From an uncultured Bacilli bacterium (GTDB lineage Bacteria; Bacillota_I; Bacilli_A; RF39; UBA660), in assembly GCA_910588025.1 (NCBI GenBank), contig CAJUQG010000001.1:173169-237168 (forward strand): a stretch of DNA of 64,000 nucleotides. The letters run 5' to 3'. The translations under genes and the position numbers were made by a program. The notes beneath the pieces are model-generated. The model did no database searches and had not been told where the DNA came from. It worked only from the letters and a program-made list of their open reading frames with translations. Shown here piece after piece: positions 16,397 through 25,320 of the stretch; position 1 is the stretch's first letter, and every line of letters begins with the position of its first letter.

Positions 16397-18322
16397 CTAA
16401 CAAAGTTTTCTTTCTAATATTTTTCCACCTAAATTCTGACTATGTTGAGCCATTAATTCATCACGTAATTGTAATAAACATTCTCTTCTTTCCTTGGTTA
16501 CGTCAGAAGAGATATATTGGTCAAAATCAAATTGATTTTTCACACTCTCAACAATATTATCTGAAACATTAAGAGTGGCATCATATACTTCTTTTGATAC
16601 AACATCTTCTTTTCTAAAATATCCCTCTAAGGCTTTAATATTACCGCACTTATCATAGGAATATTGATTTTTCACTAAATACCCATCAAAATGATATCCT
16701 AAAAGTTGAAGTTCTATTACTGTATCATAATCATCAACAAAGAATGGGACACCATCTTGAGAAAGTACATATTGATGGATACTTTTTACAGTACCAGCTT
16801 TATAAGATGGCGATAGAGAATTAGTAACATTTACTAAATCTTTTGGACTACTATAAATTCTTGCATTAGGTAATATTGTTAAATCAACATCTTTAGAATA
16901 AACATTTTTAGATACTTCAGCTATTTCACTATCTGTAGCTTGAATTTTATCTTTTTGATAAATACTTTCTGGTAAAACATAATACTTAGAATCTAATTCG
17001 TAAGCACTAATTTGTTCGTTATTATTTAATAAATCTACTAATTCATTCGCATTAGATGTATGAAAAACATTTTCATTTACTACTATTCCTGTAATAATTT
17101 TTGGACTTTCATTAGGAGAAATCTCTTTTACTTTCTTACATCCAACCAAATCTTTAACATTTTGAAATAACGCATGAAATGGTTTCATGAATACCGATTC
17201 ATTAATTCGATAAATAGAAGCATTACTTGGTGTTGCGTTACTTGGTGTAGCATCACTTGGCGTTGCATCACTTGGCGTTGCATCACTTGGCGTTGCATCA
17301 CTTGGTGTAGCATTACTTGGCGTTGCATCACTTGGTGTAGCATTACTTGGCGTTGCATTACTTGGCGTTGCATCACTTGGTGTAGCATTACTTGGCGTTG
17401 CATTACTTGGTGTAGCATTACTTGGAGTAGCATCACTTGGCGTTGCATTACTTGGTGAAGCTAATTCACCTTCTAGATTTTGAATTGTCAATTCCTCTAA
17501 GCTTTCAACTCCTAAAAGTTGCAAAATTTCTTCATCTTCATACCATGCTTCTTGCGTTTCTATCGTCTCTTCGGCTTTTAAGATTTCCATATTTACTTGT
17601 TCTTCAAATAATTGAGTCTCTTCTTCACTTGACGCCGCATTACTCGGTGTTGCTTGTTCAACTTCTAAAATCTCAGTAGTTACTTGTTCTTCTACAACTG
17701 GTTCTGTTTCACTTTCTAAAACTTCTTCTAATACTTCCATAGAATCTGTATCAGTTTGTGATGAATCAATTATCGCTTCCACATCTTTTTGATAAACATC
17801 CTCTACTCTTAAAAAGCCTTCATTATCATTTACCAAATAACCAATTAATTCATATTCATTTTGATATAACAAAGCTTGGTTTTCCAGGGTAACTGTTTTT
17901 GGGTACCCATCTACTAAAAAAACCATTCCTGTAATTTCTTTTACAGTTTCTGGATAACGCATTCTTAAAGAATTTTCTTGGTTGTAAAGTTGGTTTTCAT
18001 TTCGATAAATTCTTGTACCAGATTGAGCATATACATGATCTCCTAAAAAATAAGGAGCATGATTCACTTCTTCTGTTTCTACACTAACTCCATTTGATGC
18101 TAAAATATCTTCTAAAACATATTCATTATCCAAAATGTCTTGAGTAGTCATTGGTAAAGATGATGACTTAACTGGTTGAGTCATCGCATAAGATTTACTG
18201 CCAAACAGCGGACTAAAAGTAGCTCCTAAAAATGCTGATGCTAAAAAAGTATTTCTTAAACTTTTTTTAAAATTTAGTTTATCTTTCGCATATTGAACAA
18301 ATTGTTCACAAAATTGTTTCAT
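16397..18322 (-). CDS. Secreted protein with central TPS(N/D)A tandem repeats
   Basis: 641 residues from ATG 18322, preceded by AAAGGGGA; an upstream in-frame TTG lies before that site. Residues 1-47 look like a signal peptide (KK, a hydrophobic stretch, then SKSYA). Flanking the repeat are related modules: one starting 'GTRIYRNENQL' and ending 'GFLRVEDV', another starting 'NARIYSSPKDL' and ending 'GYFRKEDV'. Residues 289-368 are 16 tandem five-residue units, (T/S)PS(N/D)A; one further copy lies near residue 227. An acidic Ser/Glu-rich linker surrounds them. I do not recognise a family; a surface protein with a flexible, possibly glycosylated spacer is inferred. No LPxTG or other anchor is visible. 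Confidence 0.75.
   Translation of the reverse strand: MKQFCEQFVQYAKDKLNFKKSLRNTFLASAFLGATFSPLFGSKSYAMTQPVKSSSLPMTTQDILDNEYVLEDILASNGVSVETEEVNHAPYFLGDHVYAQSGTRIYRNENQLYNQENSLRMRYPETVKEITGMVFLVDGYPKTVTLENQALLYQNEYELIGYLVNDNEGFLRVEDVYQKDVEAIIDSSQTDTDSMEVLEEVLESETEPVVEEQVTTEILEVEQATPSNAASSEEETQLFEEQVNMEILKAEETIETQEAWYEDEEILQLLGVESLEELTIQNLEGELASPSNATPSDATPSNATPSNATPSNATPSDATPSNATPSNATPSDATPSNATPSDATPSDATPSDATPSDATPSNATPSNASIYRINESVFMKPFHALFQNVKDLVGCKKVKEISPNESPKIITGIVVNENVFHTSNANELVDLLNNNEQISAYELDSKYYVLPESIYQKDKIQATDSEIAEVSKNVYSKDVDLTILPNARIYSSPKDLVNVTNSLSPSYKAGTVKSIHQYVLSQDGVPFFVDDYDTVIELQLLGYHFDGYLVKNQYSYDKCGNIKALEGYFRKEDVVSKEVYDATLNVSDNIVESVKNQFDFDQYISSDVTKERRECLLQLRDELMAQHSQNLGGKILERKLC
17219..17458 (-). 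repeat. In-frame 15-bp tandem repeat, 16 copies
   Basis: Sixteen 15-bp units occupy 240 bases inside the secreted protein gene. The units are near-identical and differ mainly at the Asn/Asp codon (aat/gat) and at synonymous third positions. Because the unit is a multiple of three, gain or loss of copies keeps the frame. It is coding and not a CRISPR array, since there are no spacers. Confidence 0.97.
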
Positions 18323-18360
18323 TATAAAATCCCCTTTCAATAAAACGGATTTATAATAAT

Positions 18361-18390
18361 CAAAATTAACAATTTTTGCTTGTTGTTAAC
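18361..18390 (-). terminator. Inverted repeat after PBP gene, possible terminator
   Basis: Perfect TTAACAA/TTGTTAA arms (18366-18372 and 18383-18389) with a 10-base loop, followed on the minus strand by TTTTGATT. It lies between two same-strand genes, so it could instead be an operator for the downstream secreted-protein gene. Confidence 0.4.
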
Positions 18391-18407
18391 ACTTTTTTAT
18401 AATTTTT

Positions 18408-20381
18408 CTAAACAATTTCGTAATTTAAAAGATATTCACTAATTTGATTGCTAATATAACGATTAAAAGGAGCGGTATAATCTTTTACACCATCATAATG
18501 ACTTAAATTAGGGGTTACAATGGCTAAACTATAAGAATTATTCTTAGCTGGACCAATCATAGCAAATGTTGAACTAATTGTTTTTGTATCCACACGTCCA
18601 TCAGAATTAGCATCATAAAAAGACTCACTTGTTCCAGTTTTACCATAAGCCGAAATCTCCCTACTTACATAACCAGAGCCTGTTCCATTATAAAGAACTT
18701 GACGAAAACCTTCGCGAATTCGATTATAATAAGAACCATCTAATGGTATTTCTGACAATAAAGAAGGCTCATAAGTATGAATAACCTCATTTTGATTATT
18801 TCGAATTTCTTTCATAAAAGATAAAGAATATCTTTTACCATTACTAGAAATAGTATTCATATATTGCAGTAGCTGAACTGGCGTATAGGTATCATATTGA
18901 CCAATAGTTAAATTAAGAAGCAAATCATCACTAAGCGTCTTGCCAATCATTCCATTTTTTTCGTTAGGTAAATCAATACCAGTTAAACTTCCCAAACCAT
19001 ACATGGCAAAAACAGAACGATATTTTTGAAAAACATCTTCGGAAGCCTCTAATTTCATATTATAAGAGTACTTTTTTCCCGCTAACTTAATCGCTGTCAA
19101 AAACTGATAATAATTACTGGACCATTTTAATGCCGTAATATCATCCAAATATCCCAATTCTTTATAAGAACATTTTTCGGGATTCAAATACAATTTTACA
19201 CAAGAATCTTTAATCTTTTTATCTAACTCTATTACCCCATTTAAATAACCAACAGTATGACTAGCCCCTTTCACAATACTTCCAACAGTAAACGATGAAA
19301 GTATCGTATTAACAGAAACTTCTTGAAAGGTATTAATTTGTCCTGCCAAAATCCTCTCCCCAGCAATCGCTAAAATAGCGCCTGTACTCGGATTCCCAAT
19401 CACTGCATAACTCTCTTTTAGAAACTCCGTATTTGGCATTTTTTTAACTCGTAATAGCGTTTCTTTGATCGTATTTTCTAATAACAACTGTAAATCGATA
19501 TCAATAGATAAAACCAAATCATTTCCTCGCTTTGCCTCTTGATGTAACGATAAAGACTTATCAGCATTAACAAAATAAACCGCCTTTTCTCCTTTCAAAT
19601 AATCCTCATACTGCTGTTCTAAATAACTAATCCCTACCGTATCATTTAAAGCATATCCCTTTTCCAAAAATTCCTCTTTCTTTTCTAGGGGAATTCCTAC
19701 TTGAACTGAACCAAAAAAACTTTTTAATGTTTCACCATAAGGATAAATTCTTTTCCAGCTTTCATGTACAAACACACCCGTTATATTCTTCTCAAAAACC
19801 TCAGCCACAATTTTCTCATCCGCTTCTTTAAGCAAAATTTTATTTTGATAAGCATAACCTTCATTCATTCGTGCGTAAAGCTCTGCTAACATTTTTTCGT
19901 GATGAGATAGATCATTAAGCACATCCGTCGAGATTCGTTCCCTCTTATATTTCTCTAAAGTTTCCAAAGATAACTTTCGCTCTTCATATAACTGCCGTTC
20001 TTCATTTGTAATATATTCCTCTACAAGTTTTTTATTTTTTTGAACATAGTATTCTCTTAAACGACTTTCACTTGCTTCTTCTACCTCAAAAATAGTAAGT
20101 AACGTCTCCGCAATTTTCATTTCTTCTTCAAACCCAAAAGAAGAAATTTTATGATACGCAATTTGATTAATCAAAGTATTATCTACAAGTACTCTCCCTT
20201 TAGTATCTAAAATTCGTCCTCTCGGCGCACTACTTCCTAAAACATACACCTCAGTTTGGGCTTTTAACAAATTTTGATAATGCTCATGCTTCGATTGATT
20301 TAAATAAATGATTCGCGAAAAAAGAATCCCAAAAATAACGATAAGAAGAAAATAATAACCAAAATTGGAACGTTTTTTCAT
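18408..20381 (-). CDS. Class B penicillin-binding protein (PBP2-type transpeptidase)
   Basis: 657 residues from ATG 20381; AAGGG is correctly spaced for it, whereas an in-frame GTG at 20390 abuts that site. A membrane anchor at about 7-27 is followed by 'APRGRILDTKGRVL', the usual PBP2 dimerisation-domain start. Active-site motifs: S368-IVK371 (SxxK), SSN near 421-423 and a C-terminal KTGT. The residues before SxxK (VGSIVK) differ from the usual PGSTxK. There is no PASTA domain, unlike the pbpB product, so a role in elongation or spore cortex is more likely than septation. Confidence 0.9.
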   Translation of the reverse strand: MKKRSNFGYYFLLIVIFGILFSRIIYLNQSKHEHYQNLLKAQTEVYVLGSSAPRGRILDTKGRVLVDNTLINQIAYHKISSFGFEEEMKIAETLLTIFEVEEASESRLREYYVQKNKKLVEEYITNEERQLYEERKLSLETLEKYKRERISTDVLNDLSHHEKMLAELYARMNEGYAYQNKILLKEADEKIVAEVFEKNITGVFVHESWKRIYPYGETLKSFFGSVQVGIPLEKKEEFLEKGYALNDTVGISYLEQQYEDYLKGEKAVYFVNADKSLSLHQEAKRGNDLVLSIDIDLQLLLENTIKETLLRVKKMPNTEFLKESYAVIGNPSTGAILAIAGERILAGQINTFQEVSVNTILSSFTVGSIVKGASHTVGYLNGVIELDKKIKDSCVKLYLNPEKCSYKELGYLDDITALKWSSNYYQFLTAIKLAGKKYSYNMKLEASEDVFQKYRSVFAMYGLGSLTGIDLPNEKNGMIGKTLSDDLLLNLTIGQYDTYTPVQLLQYMNTISSNGKRYSLSFMKEIRNNQNEVIHTYEPSLLSEIPLDGSYYNRIREGFRQVLYNGTGSGYVSREISAYGKTGTSESFYDANSDGRVDTKTISSTFAMIGPAKNNSYSLAIVTPNLSHYDGVKDYTAPFNRYISNQISEYLLNYEIV

Positions 20382-20443
20382 TTTTCTCACCCTTACTAGT
20401 ATTCTTTTTTATTCTTAAAACATACAATAAGTTAGGTGATACA

Positions 20444-20704
20444 ATGTTTAACTTAATCGATAGATACATGTCTAGATTAGAAAAAGAAGATGTGCAAAAT
20501 TTTGCCATCAAAAATAACGTTTCTTTAAATGAAGAAGAATTAAATTTTACCTATGACTTTGTCAAAAAAAATTGGCGTATAATCTTAAGTAATCCGAATG
20601 CTTTTCAATTTGAAAAATATCGCAATCAATTTACAGAAGAAAACTTTGCCAAAATCAATTATTTAATAAAAGAATATATCAAAAAATATCAAGCATTTTT
20701 ATAA
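20444..20704 (+). CDS. yqfT: DUF2624-like small protein (YqfT family)
   Basis: 86 residues, starting MFNLIDRYMSRLEKEDVQNF, helical and charged. In Bacillus subtilis yqfT lies next to yqfS (endonuclease IV); here the gene converges on nfo with a 16-base overlap, which supports the match. It is divergent from the PBP gene, with 62 bases between. Function is unknown. Confidence 0.7.
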   Translation: MFNLIDRYMSRLEKEDVQNFAIKNNVSLNEEELNFTYDFVKKNWRIILSNPNAFQFEKYRNQFTEENFAKINYLIKEYIKKYQAFL

Positions 20705-21597
20705 TATTTGCGAATTTGATCTATTAAAGCTGGATTAAATTCTTTTTGCTTTAACATCTCAATTTCAAAACGATAAGGAGGATATTCCCTCTTTTGTTCG
20801 TCATTCGTTTTACTTACAAAAGGAGTTTCTAAAATTTTAGGAACTTCTTTTAATTTTTCATGATATAAAATAGCTAAAAGTGCATCAAAAGAAAGAGAAC
20901 CAAAACCAATATTTTCATGACGATCTTTATGACTTCCTCGTTCATTCTTACTATCATTTAAATGAACACACAAAATTTTATCGATACCAATCAATTGATC
21001 AAACTCTTCCAAAAAAACATCAAACTCTTTCATATCATAACCTGCATCGTTTAAATGACAAGTATCCAAACAAACCCCAAATTTATGAATATCTTCCACA
21101 CCATCTAAAAGCATTTTTACTTCTTCTAAAGTAGAAGCACATTCCGTCCCTTTGCCAGCCATCGTCTCAAAAAGGATAACAATATCTTTATCTCTTACCA
21201 CTTCATTTATCGCTGAAATAATATGTTTAATTCCTTCTTCATGGGAAATTCCTACAGCACTCCCTGGATGAATAACCATTTTTTTAATTCCCATTTGTAA
21301 ACATCGGTCAATCTCTTGACGTAAAAAAGCAATACTAAAATTCCATTTTTGCATATCTGATTGATTGGCTAAATTAATAATATATGGCGCATGACAAATC
21401 ACCGTATTAATATCAATACCATGCTCTTTCATAAATTGCTTTGCTAATAAAATATATTTCTCATCAAGTGGTTTACGTAGCGTATTTTGAGGAGCTCCCG
21501 TATAAAACATAAACGTATTTGCTCCATATTCATAAGCTTGTTTTGCACTACCTAAAAGTCCATCAAAAGAAAATGACACATGACACCCTAATAACAT
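20689..21597 (-). CDS. nfo: Endonuclease IV (AP endonuclease)
   Basis: 302 residues, a zinc-dependent TIM-barrel enzyme that cuts 5' of abasic sites in base excision repair. Family motifs: LLGCHVSFSFDG at the N-terminus, CHAPYIINLAN, VCLDTCHLNDAGYD, HLNDSKNERGSHKDRHENIGFG and a C-terminal ILETPF. The GAAGGAGGAG ribosome binding site is strong. Its 3' end overlaps yqfT in the opposite direction. Confidence 0.96.
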   Translation of the reverse strand: MLLGCHVSFSFDGLLGSAKQAYEYGANTFMFYTGAPQNTLRKPLDEKYILLAKQFMKEHGIDINTVICHAPYIINLANQSDMQKWNFSIAFLRQEIDRCLQMGIKKMVIHPGSAVGISHEEGIKHIISAINEVVRDKDIVILFETMAGKGTECASTLEEVKMLLDGVEDIHKFGVCLDTCHLNDAGYDMKEFDVFLEEFDQLIGIDKILCVHLNDSKNERGSHKDRHENIGFGSLSFDALLAILYHEKLKEVPKILETPFVSKTNDEQKREYPPYRFEIEMLKQKEFNPALIDQIRKYYKNA

Positions 21598-21612
21598 AAA
21601 ACTCCTCCTTCA

Positions 21613-21638
21613 AAAAGAAAAAAAGACGCAAGACGTCT
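21613..21638 (-). terminator. Terminator after pseudopilin gene
   Basis: Minus strand AGACG/CGTCT stem with a five-base loop and then seven T, starting at the pilin stop codon. Confidence 0.65.
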
Positions 21639-22095
21639 ATTTTGTTACAACCGTTCCTTTTCCATCACAAGTAGTAGAAGCATTCGCTGCAAAATCTACA
21701 GTCTGTGCTTCAATTTTAGAATATTCGGCTCCCTCAACTTGAAATTTTCCATTAGAAAGCCATAAAGTATACGTAGCGATTCCTCCAGAAATATTAATTT
21801 CAACACTACCAGTATAACTAGCACCTATTTTATCGACATATTTTCCCTTTAAATAATCAAGTGGCATGCAAAAGTGCGTTCCCGTTGTACTTCCATTTAA
21901 TAAAGAATCTGTATAAGCAATCTTGGCATTTTCCACAACACTTTGCGCATCAATCACAAATGCTTTTTTAGAAGAACTCGCAATAATGGATGTAACACTA
22001 CTCGTTGCAAGTAACATCAAAATGGCTAGAATAGAGATAACAGCCAATAACTCAATTAAAGTAAAACCCTTCTGATTCCATTTTTGCATTCTCAT
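21637..22095 (-). CDS. Type IV pilin-like protein (prepilin)
   Basis: 152 residues. A short leader QKG is followed by the class III prepilin cleavage site and helix (FTLIELLAVISILAILM), with Glu at +5. The mature part has two Cys (HFC and TTC), suggesting a disulphide, and an all-beta C-terminal domain. It could be a ComGC/GspG-like major pseudopilin, but no pilus ATPase, platform protein or prepilin peptidase is in the window. Confidence 0.85.
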   Translation of the reverse strand: MRMQKWNQKGFTLIELLAVISILAILMLLATSSVTSIIASSSKKAFVIDAQSVVENAKIAYTDSLLNGSTTGTHFCMPLDYLKGKYVDKIGASYTGSVEINISGGIATYTLWLSNGKFQVEGAEYSKIEAQTVDFAANASTTCDGKGTVVTK

Positions 22096-22185
22096 ACCCT
22101 AACCTCTTTCTACTATTATAAGTATTATATCTCATTTACGAAAACGAAGTCAATAAAGATTTCAGGAATTCATCAAAAAGGAAAA

Positions 22186-22410
22186 TTAAGATTTAAAAGC
22201 TCCTAAGAAACTACTAATTAAATCAATATTATCAATGGCATCGCTTATTTTATCCGTTGTTCTAAGTCGGTATAAGTCTTTCATAGCATTTAAATATGCT
22301 TCATAATTTTTACCACTACGGTTCAAATCTTTAATCCAATAAGAATTTTCTTTCAAGTATTGATACATATTTTTTTCTTGTTTTAATTTTATTTGTATAT
22401 CAAGTTCCAT
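22186..22410 (-). CDS. ylbE: YlbE-like protein
   Basis: 74 residues; 'YQYLKENSYWIKDLNRSGKNYEAYLNAMKDLYRLRT' follows the YlbE pattern of a short helical protein with a W(Y)xxLxR core. It begins two bases after ylbD ends. The ylbD-ylbE order is the same as in Bacillus subtilis, which is strong contextual support. Molecular function is unknown. Confidence 0.7.
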   Translation of the reverse strand: MELDIQIKLKQEKNMYQYLKENSYWIKDLNRSGKNYEAYLNAMKDLYRLRTTDKISDAIDNIDLISSFLGAFKS

Positions 22411-22412
22411 AA

Positions 22413-22775
22413 TTAATCCTCAAAAAATTTATTAAGTGGTCTAGGAGTAACAGGTCCTTTAAACGAACTTACATTCTCAGCCCCTTTAGAAGTTAATTCA
22501 GAAACTAAATTAAGAGCTTTTTGAGCTGTTTTAATATGCTCTTGTATAGAATTCATATCAATACCTTTTAATTTATCGGTAAAACTTGAAAAGTCTCCCG
22601 AGGAAGATGGGGTATCATCATTATGAGAAAAATAATCGCGCCAAGCCTCATCATTTTCACCATAAATATCATAGATTTCATAAAACTTCTGCCAACTCAT
22701 CTCGCCCGTTTTCACATGATGAACAAGTTCAGGATGTCGTGATGCAAAATTCTTAAATTCCTCTTTCTTATTCAT
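22413..22775 (-). CDS. ylbD: Putative spore coat protein YlbD
   Basis: 120 residues. The N-terminus 'FKNFASRHPELVHHVKTGEMSWQKFYEIYDIYGENDEAW' matches the YlbD coat-protein family (helix, HPxL, W(Q/E)xFYExxxLxGExD). The middle is low complexity, with a Ser-rich stretch. It is cotranscribed with ylbE, with only two bases between. A coat role is known only by family and remains inference here. Confidence 0.75.
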   Translation of the reverse strand: MNKKEEFKNFASRHPELVHHVKTGEMSWQKFYEIYDIYGENDEAWRDYFSHNDDTPSSSGDFSSFTDKLKGIDMNSIQEHIKTAQKALNLVSELTSKGAENVSSFKGPVTPRPLNKFFED

Positions 22776-22822
22776 AAAAAAATCACCTATTACATTGTAG
22801 TTGTAATCAGTGACTTTTATTC

Positions 22823-25315
22823 TTAAAGTTTAAAATCATCCAAAAAATCTTCCATCGTAATTTCTTTCATAGAGGACACGGCTTTTTCTTCATCTTTAGA
22901 ATTATTTTCCAAAACCTCTACTTTTTTAAACGCCGCATCAATCGGATATTTCGATATATTAGATCCAGTACTAGCTAAATCCATAATTGCTATTTCACTA
23001 TTTTTGATTTCTCTTAATTCACTATCTGATTTTATCATTAAAATATCTCTTGAATTCATTGGAATAACAGTTAAAATTTCATAAGGAACAGATTTCACTT
23101 TTTTCATTAAAGTGTTTCCTCGTTTTGCTCGTCCTGTTAAAACAAATTCATCTAATTTCACACGCTTTGCTGTTTTTTGATTAGTAATAACATCCAGATA
23201 ATCTTCATCAGAAAGTCCAAAAGCACAAGCTACCACATCATCCTTTAAGTTAATTCCTTTTACTCCACTTCCGCGTACGCCAACCAAAGGAACCTCACTT
23301 GGAGCAAAGCTTACATAATAACCTAATTTAGATATCAAGAATAACTGTCTTTGTTCTTCAAAAACGGTTACCACTTCATCTTCATCTTTTAATTTCATAG
23401 CAAGCATCGCTTTTGAAGTTCTGGTAACTTCATACTCACTCATTAAAGTTCGTTTCATCATTCCATTCTTAGTAACAGTTACTAATTTTTTCTTAGAATC
23501 ATACAAACAACTTGCAACGACTTTTTCATCAGTTTGAAGCATTACCACATGATTAATATGCTTTCCAAGTTCTTTCCATTTCACTTCTGGAATTTTATGA
23601 ATTGGAATAAACAAATAATTACCAAGATTCGTAAAAAGCATTAAAGAATCGATTGTGGTCGTTTGATATAATCCTGTCACATAATCTCCCGGCTTCAAAG
23701 TCGTTTCTTCTCCATTACTTGAAGCATAACTCTTAAGACTTACCCGTTTTACATAACCTTCATTGGTTACAACAACCATCACATTTTCTTTCGGAATCAT
23801 ACTCTTCATATCAAGTTTAATTTCCGTTACTTCATCACGAATTTCCGTTCTTCTTGGATTTCCATATTCACGCTTTATCACTTTTAACTCGGTTTTCATC
23901 ACATGTTTTAAAGCTTCTTCATTATTAAGAATTTGAGTCCACAAATAAATATTTTTTTCTAATTTTTTCATTTCCTCTTCAATTTCAACAATGTCTGTAT
24001 TCGTTAAACGATAAAGTTGTAATTCGACAATGGCTTTTGCTTGATCAAACGTGAATTCAAATTCTTTCACTAAATTGTCAATCGCATCACTTTTATTTTT
24101 ACTTGCTCGTATCACGCGAATTACTTCATCTAAAATACTAATTGCTTTTACTAAACCTTCTAAAATATGATAGCGAACCTTAGCATGGTCAAGATCAAAC
24201 TGAGTTCTTCTTCGTACAACTTCCCTTTGATGCGTAATAAAAGCATCTAAAATATCTAAAACACCGACAAGTTTTGGCCGACGATTAACAATCGCTACCA
24301 TATTAAAATTATAATTAATTTGCAAATCAGTATTTTTAAGTAAATAATTTAAAACAAGTTCTGAATTTGCTCCACTTTTTAAATCAATGACAATCCGTGC
24401 TAAATTCTCGTGGTCTGATTCATCAATAACTTCATTAATTCCTTCCACTTTTTTATCAATTCGAATTTCATTGATTTTTTTGATTAACTGTTCTTTTACC
24501 ACTTCATAAGGAATGGATGATACAATAATTTGCTCATGATTTCCCGATTTTACCACTTCAGTTTTCGCTTTTAAAACAACTTTACCTTTACCAGTTCGAT
24601 AAGCATCAATAAGACCCATTTTACCTTCTAATACTCCATAAGTTGGATAATCAGGACCTTTTAAAACTTCCATAATGGTTTCTAATTTACAATTTGGACT
24701 TTCAATTCGCTTTACCGTTGCATCAATGACTTCTCCTAAATTATGTGGCGGAATATTGGTCGCATACCCTGCACTAATTCCCGTTGAACCATTAACGAGC
24801 AAATTTGGAAAACCTGCTGGTAATACCGTTGGTTCTAACTCTGTATCATCAAAATTATAAGTCATCTCGACTGTATTTTTATTAATCGAAGTAAGCATGA
24901 CCTCGGCAAATTTAGAAAGACGAGACTCTGTATAACGCATCGCTGCTGGTCCATCACCATCAATACTTCCATTATTTCCATGAATATCAATAAATACTTC
25001 GCGCATTTTCCAAGGTTGACTCATTCTGATTAACGCATCATAAATAGAAGAATCTCCATGTGGATGATATTTTCCCATAATATCTCCAACTGCACGAGCA
25101 CTTTTTCGATATGGTTTATCGTAAGTAAAATGAGAAGCATACATCCCATATAAAATACGACGTTGTACTGGTTTTAATCCATCTCGAACATCAGGAAGGG
25201 CACGCTCTTGAATAATCTCTTTGGCATATCTTCCAAAACCTGTTCCCATAATTTCTTCAAGACTATAATCAAATATTTTTTCTACAATTGTTTTTTCTTC
25301 TTTTTTCCGTGCCAT
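22823..25315 (-). CDS. parC: DNA topoisomerase IV subunit A
   Basis: 830 residues from ATG 25315, spaced correctly from AGGAAGTG; the alternative GTG at 25324 overlaps that site. It decatenates daughter chromosomes with ParE. The breakage-reunion domain has 'ALPDVRDGLKPVQRRILYGM' and the catalytic Tyr in AAMRYTESR. 'FIDIHGNNGSIDGDGP' follows the ParC/GrlA pattern. The quinolone-resistance region reads KYHPHGDSSIYDAL, with the wild-type Ser in place. The C-terminal beta-pinwheel blades lack a clear GyrA-box, supporting ParC over GyrA. It overlaps parE by a few bases. Confidence 0.92.
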   Translation of the reverse strand: MARKKEEKTIVEKIFDYSLEEIMGTGFGRYAKEIIQERALPDVRDGLKPVQRRILYGMYASHFTYDKPYRKSARAVGDIMGKYHPHGDSSIYDALIRMSQPWKMREVFIDIHGNNGSIDGDGPAAMRYTESRLSKFAEVMLTSINKNTVEMTYNFDDTELEPTVLPAGFPNLLVNGSTGISAGYATNIPPHNLGEVIDATVKRIESPNCKLETIMEVLKGPDYPTYGVLEGKMGLIDAYRTGKGKVVLKAKTEVVKSGNHEQIIVSSIPYEVVKEQLIKKINEIRIDKKVEGINEVIDESDHENLARIVIDLKSGANSELVLNYLLKNTDLQINYNFNMVAIVNRRPKLVGVLDILDAFITHQREVVRRRTQFDLDHAKVRYHILEGLVKAISILDEVIRVIRASKNKSDAIDNLVKEFEFTFDQAKAIVELQLYRLTNTDIVEIEEEMKKLEKNIYLWTQILNNEEALKHVMKTELKVIKREYGNPRRTEIRDEVTEIKLDMKSMIPKENVMVVVTNEGYVKRVSLKSYASSNGEETTLKPGDYVTGLYQTTTIDSLMLFTNLGNYLFIPIHKIPEVKWKELGKHINHVVMLQTDEKVVASCLYDSKKKLVTVTKNGMMKRTLMSEYEVTRTSKAMLAMKLKDEDEVVTVFEEQRQLFLISKLGYYVSFAPSEVPLVGVRGSGVKGINLKDDVVACAFGLSDEDYLDVITNQKTAKRVKLDEFVLTGRAKRGNTLMKKVKSVPYEILTVIPMNSRDILMIKSDSELREIKNSEIAIMDLASTGSNISKYPIDAAFKKVEVLENNSKDEEKAVSSMKEITMEDFLDDFKL

Positions 25316-25320
25316 ATTTT

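Noticed and set aside
17174..17458. Long Cys/Trp-rich frame on the plus strand and a Gln/Met-rich frame on the minus strand over the repeat array
   Set aside because: Both are by-products of a 15-bp repeat without stops; neither has a ribosome binding site, and the third frame is the real secreted protein.
17219..17458. CRISPR-like array
   Set aside because: Units are directly contiguous with no unique spacers and translate as a regular pentapeptide repeat.
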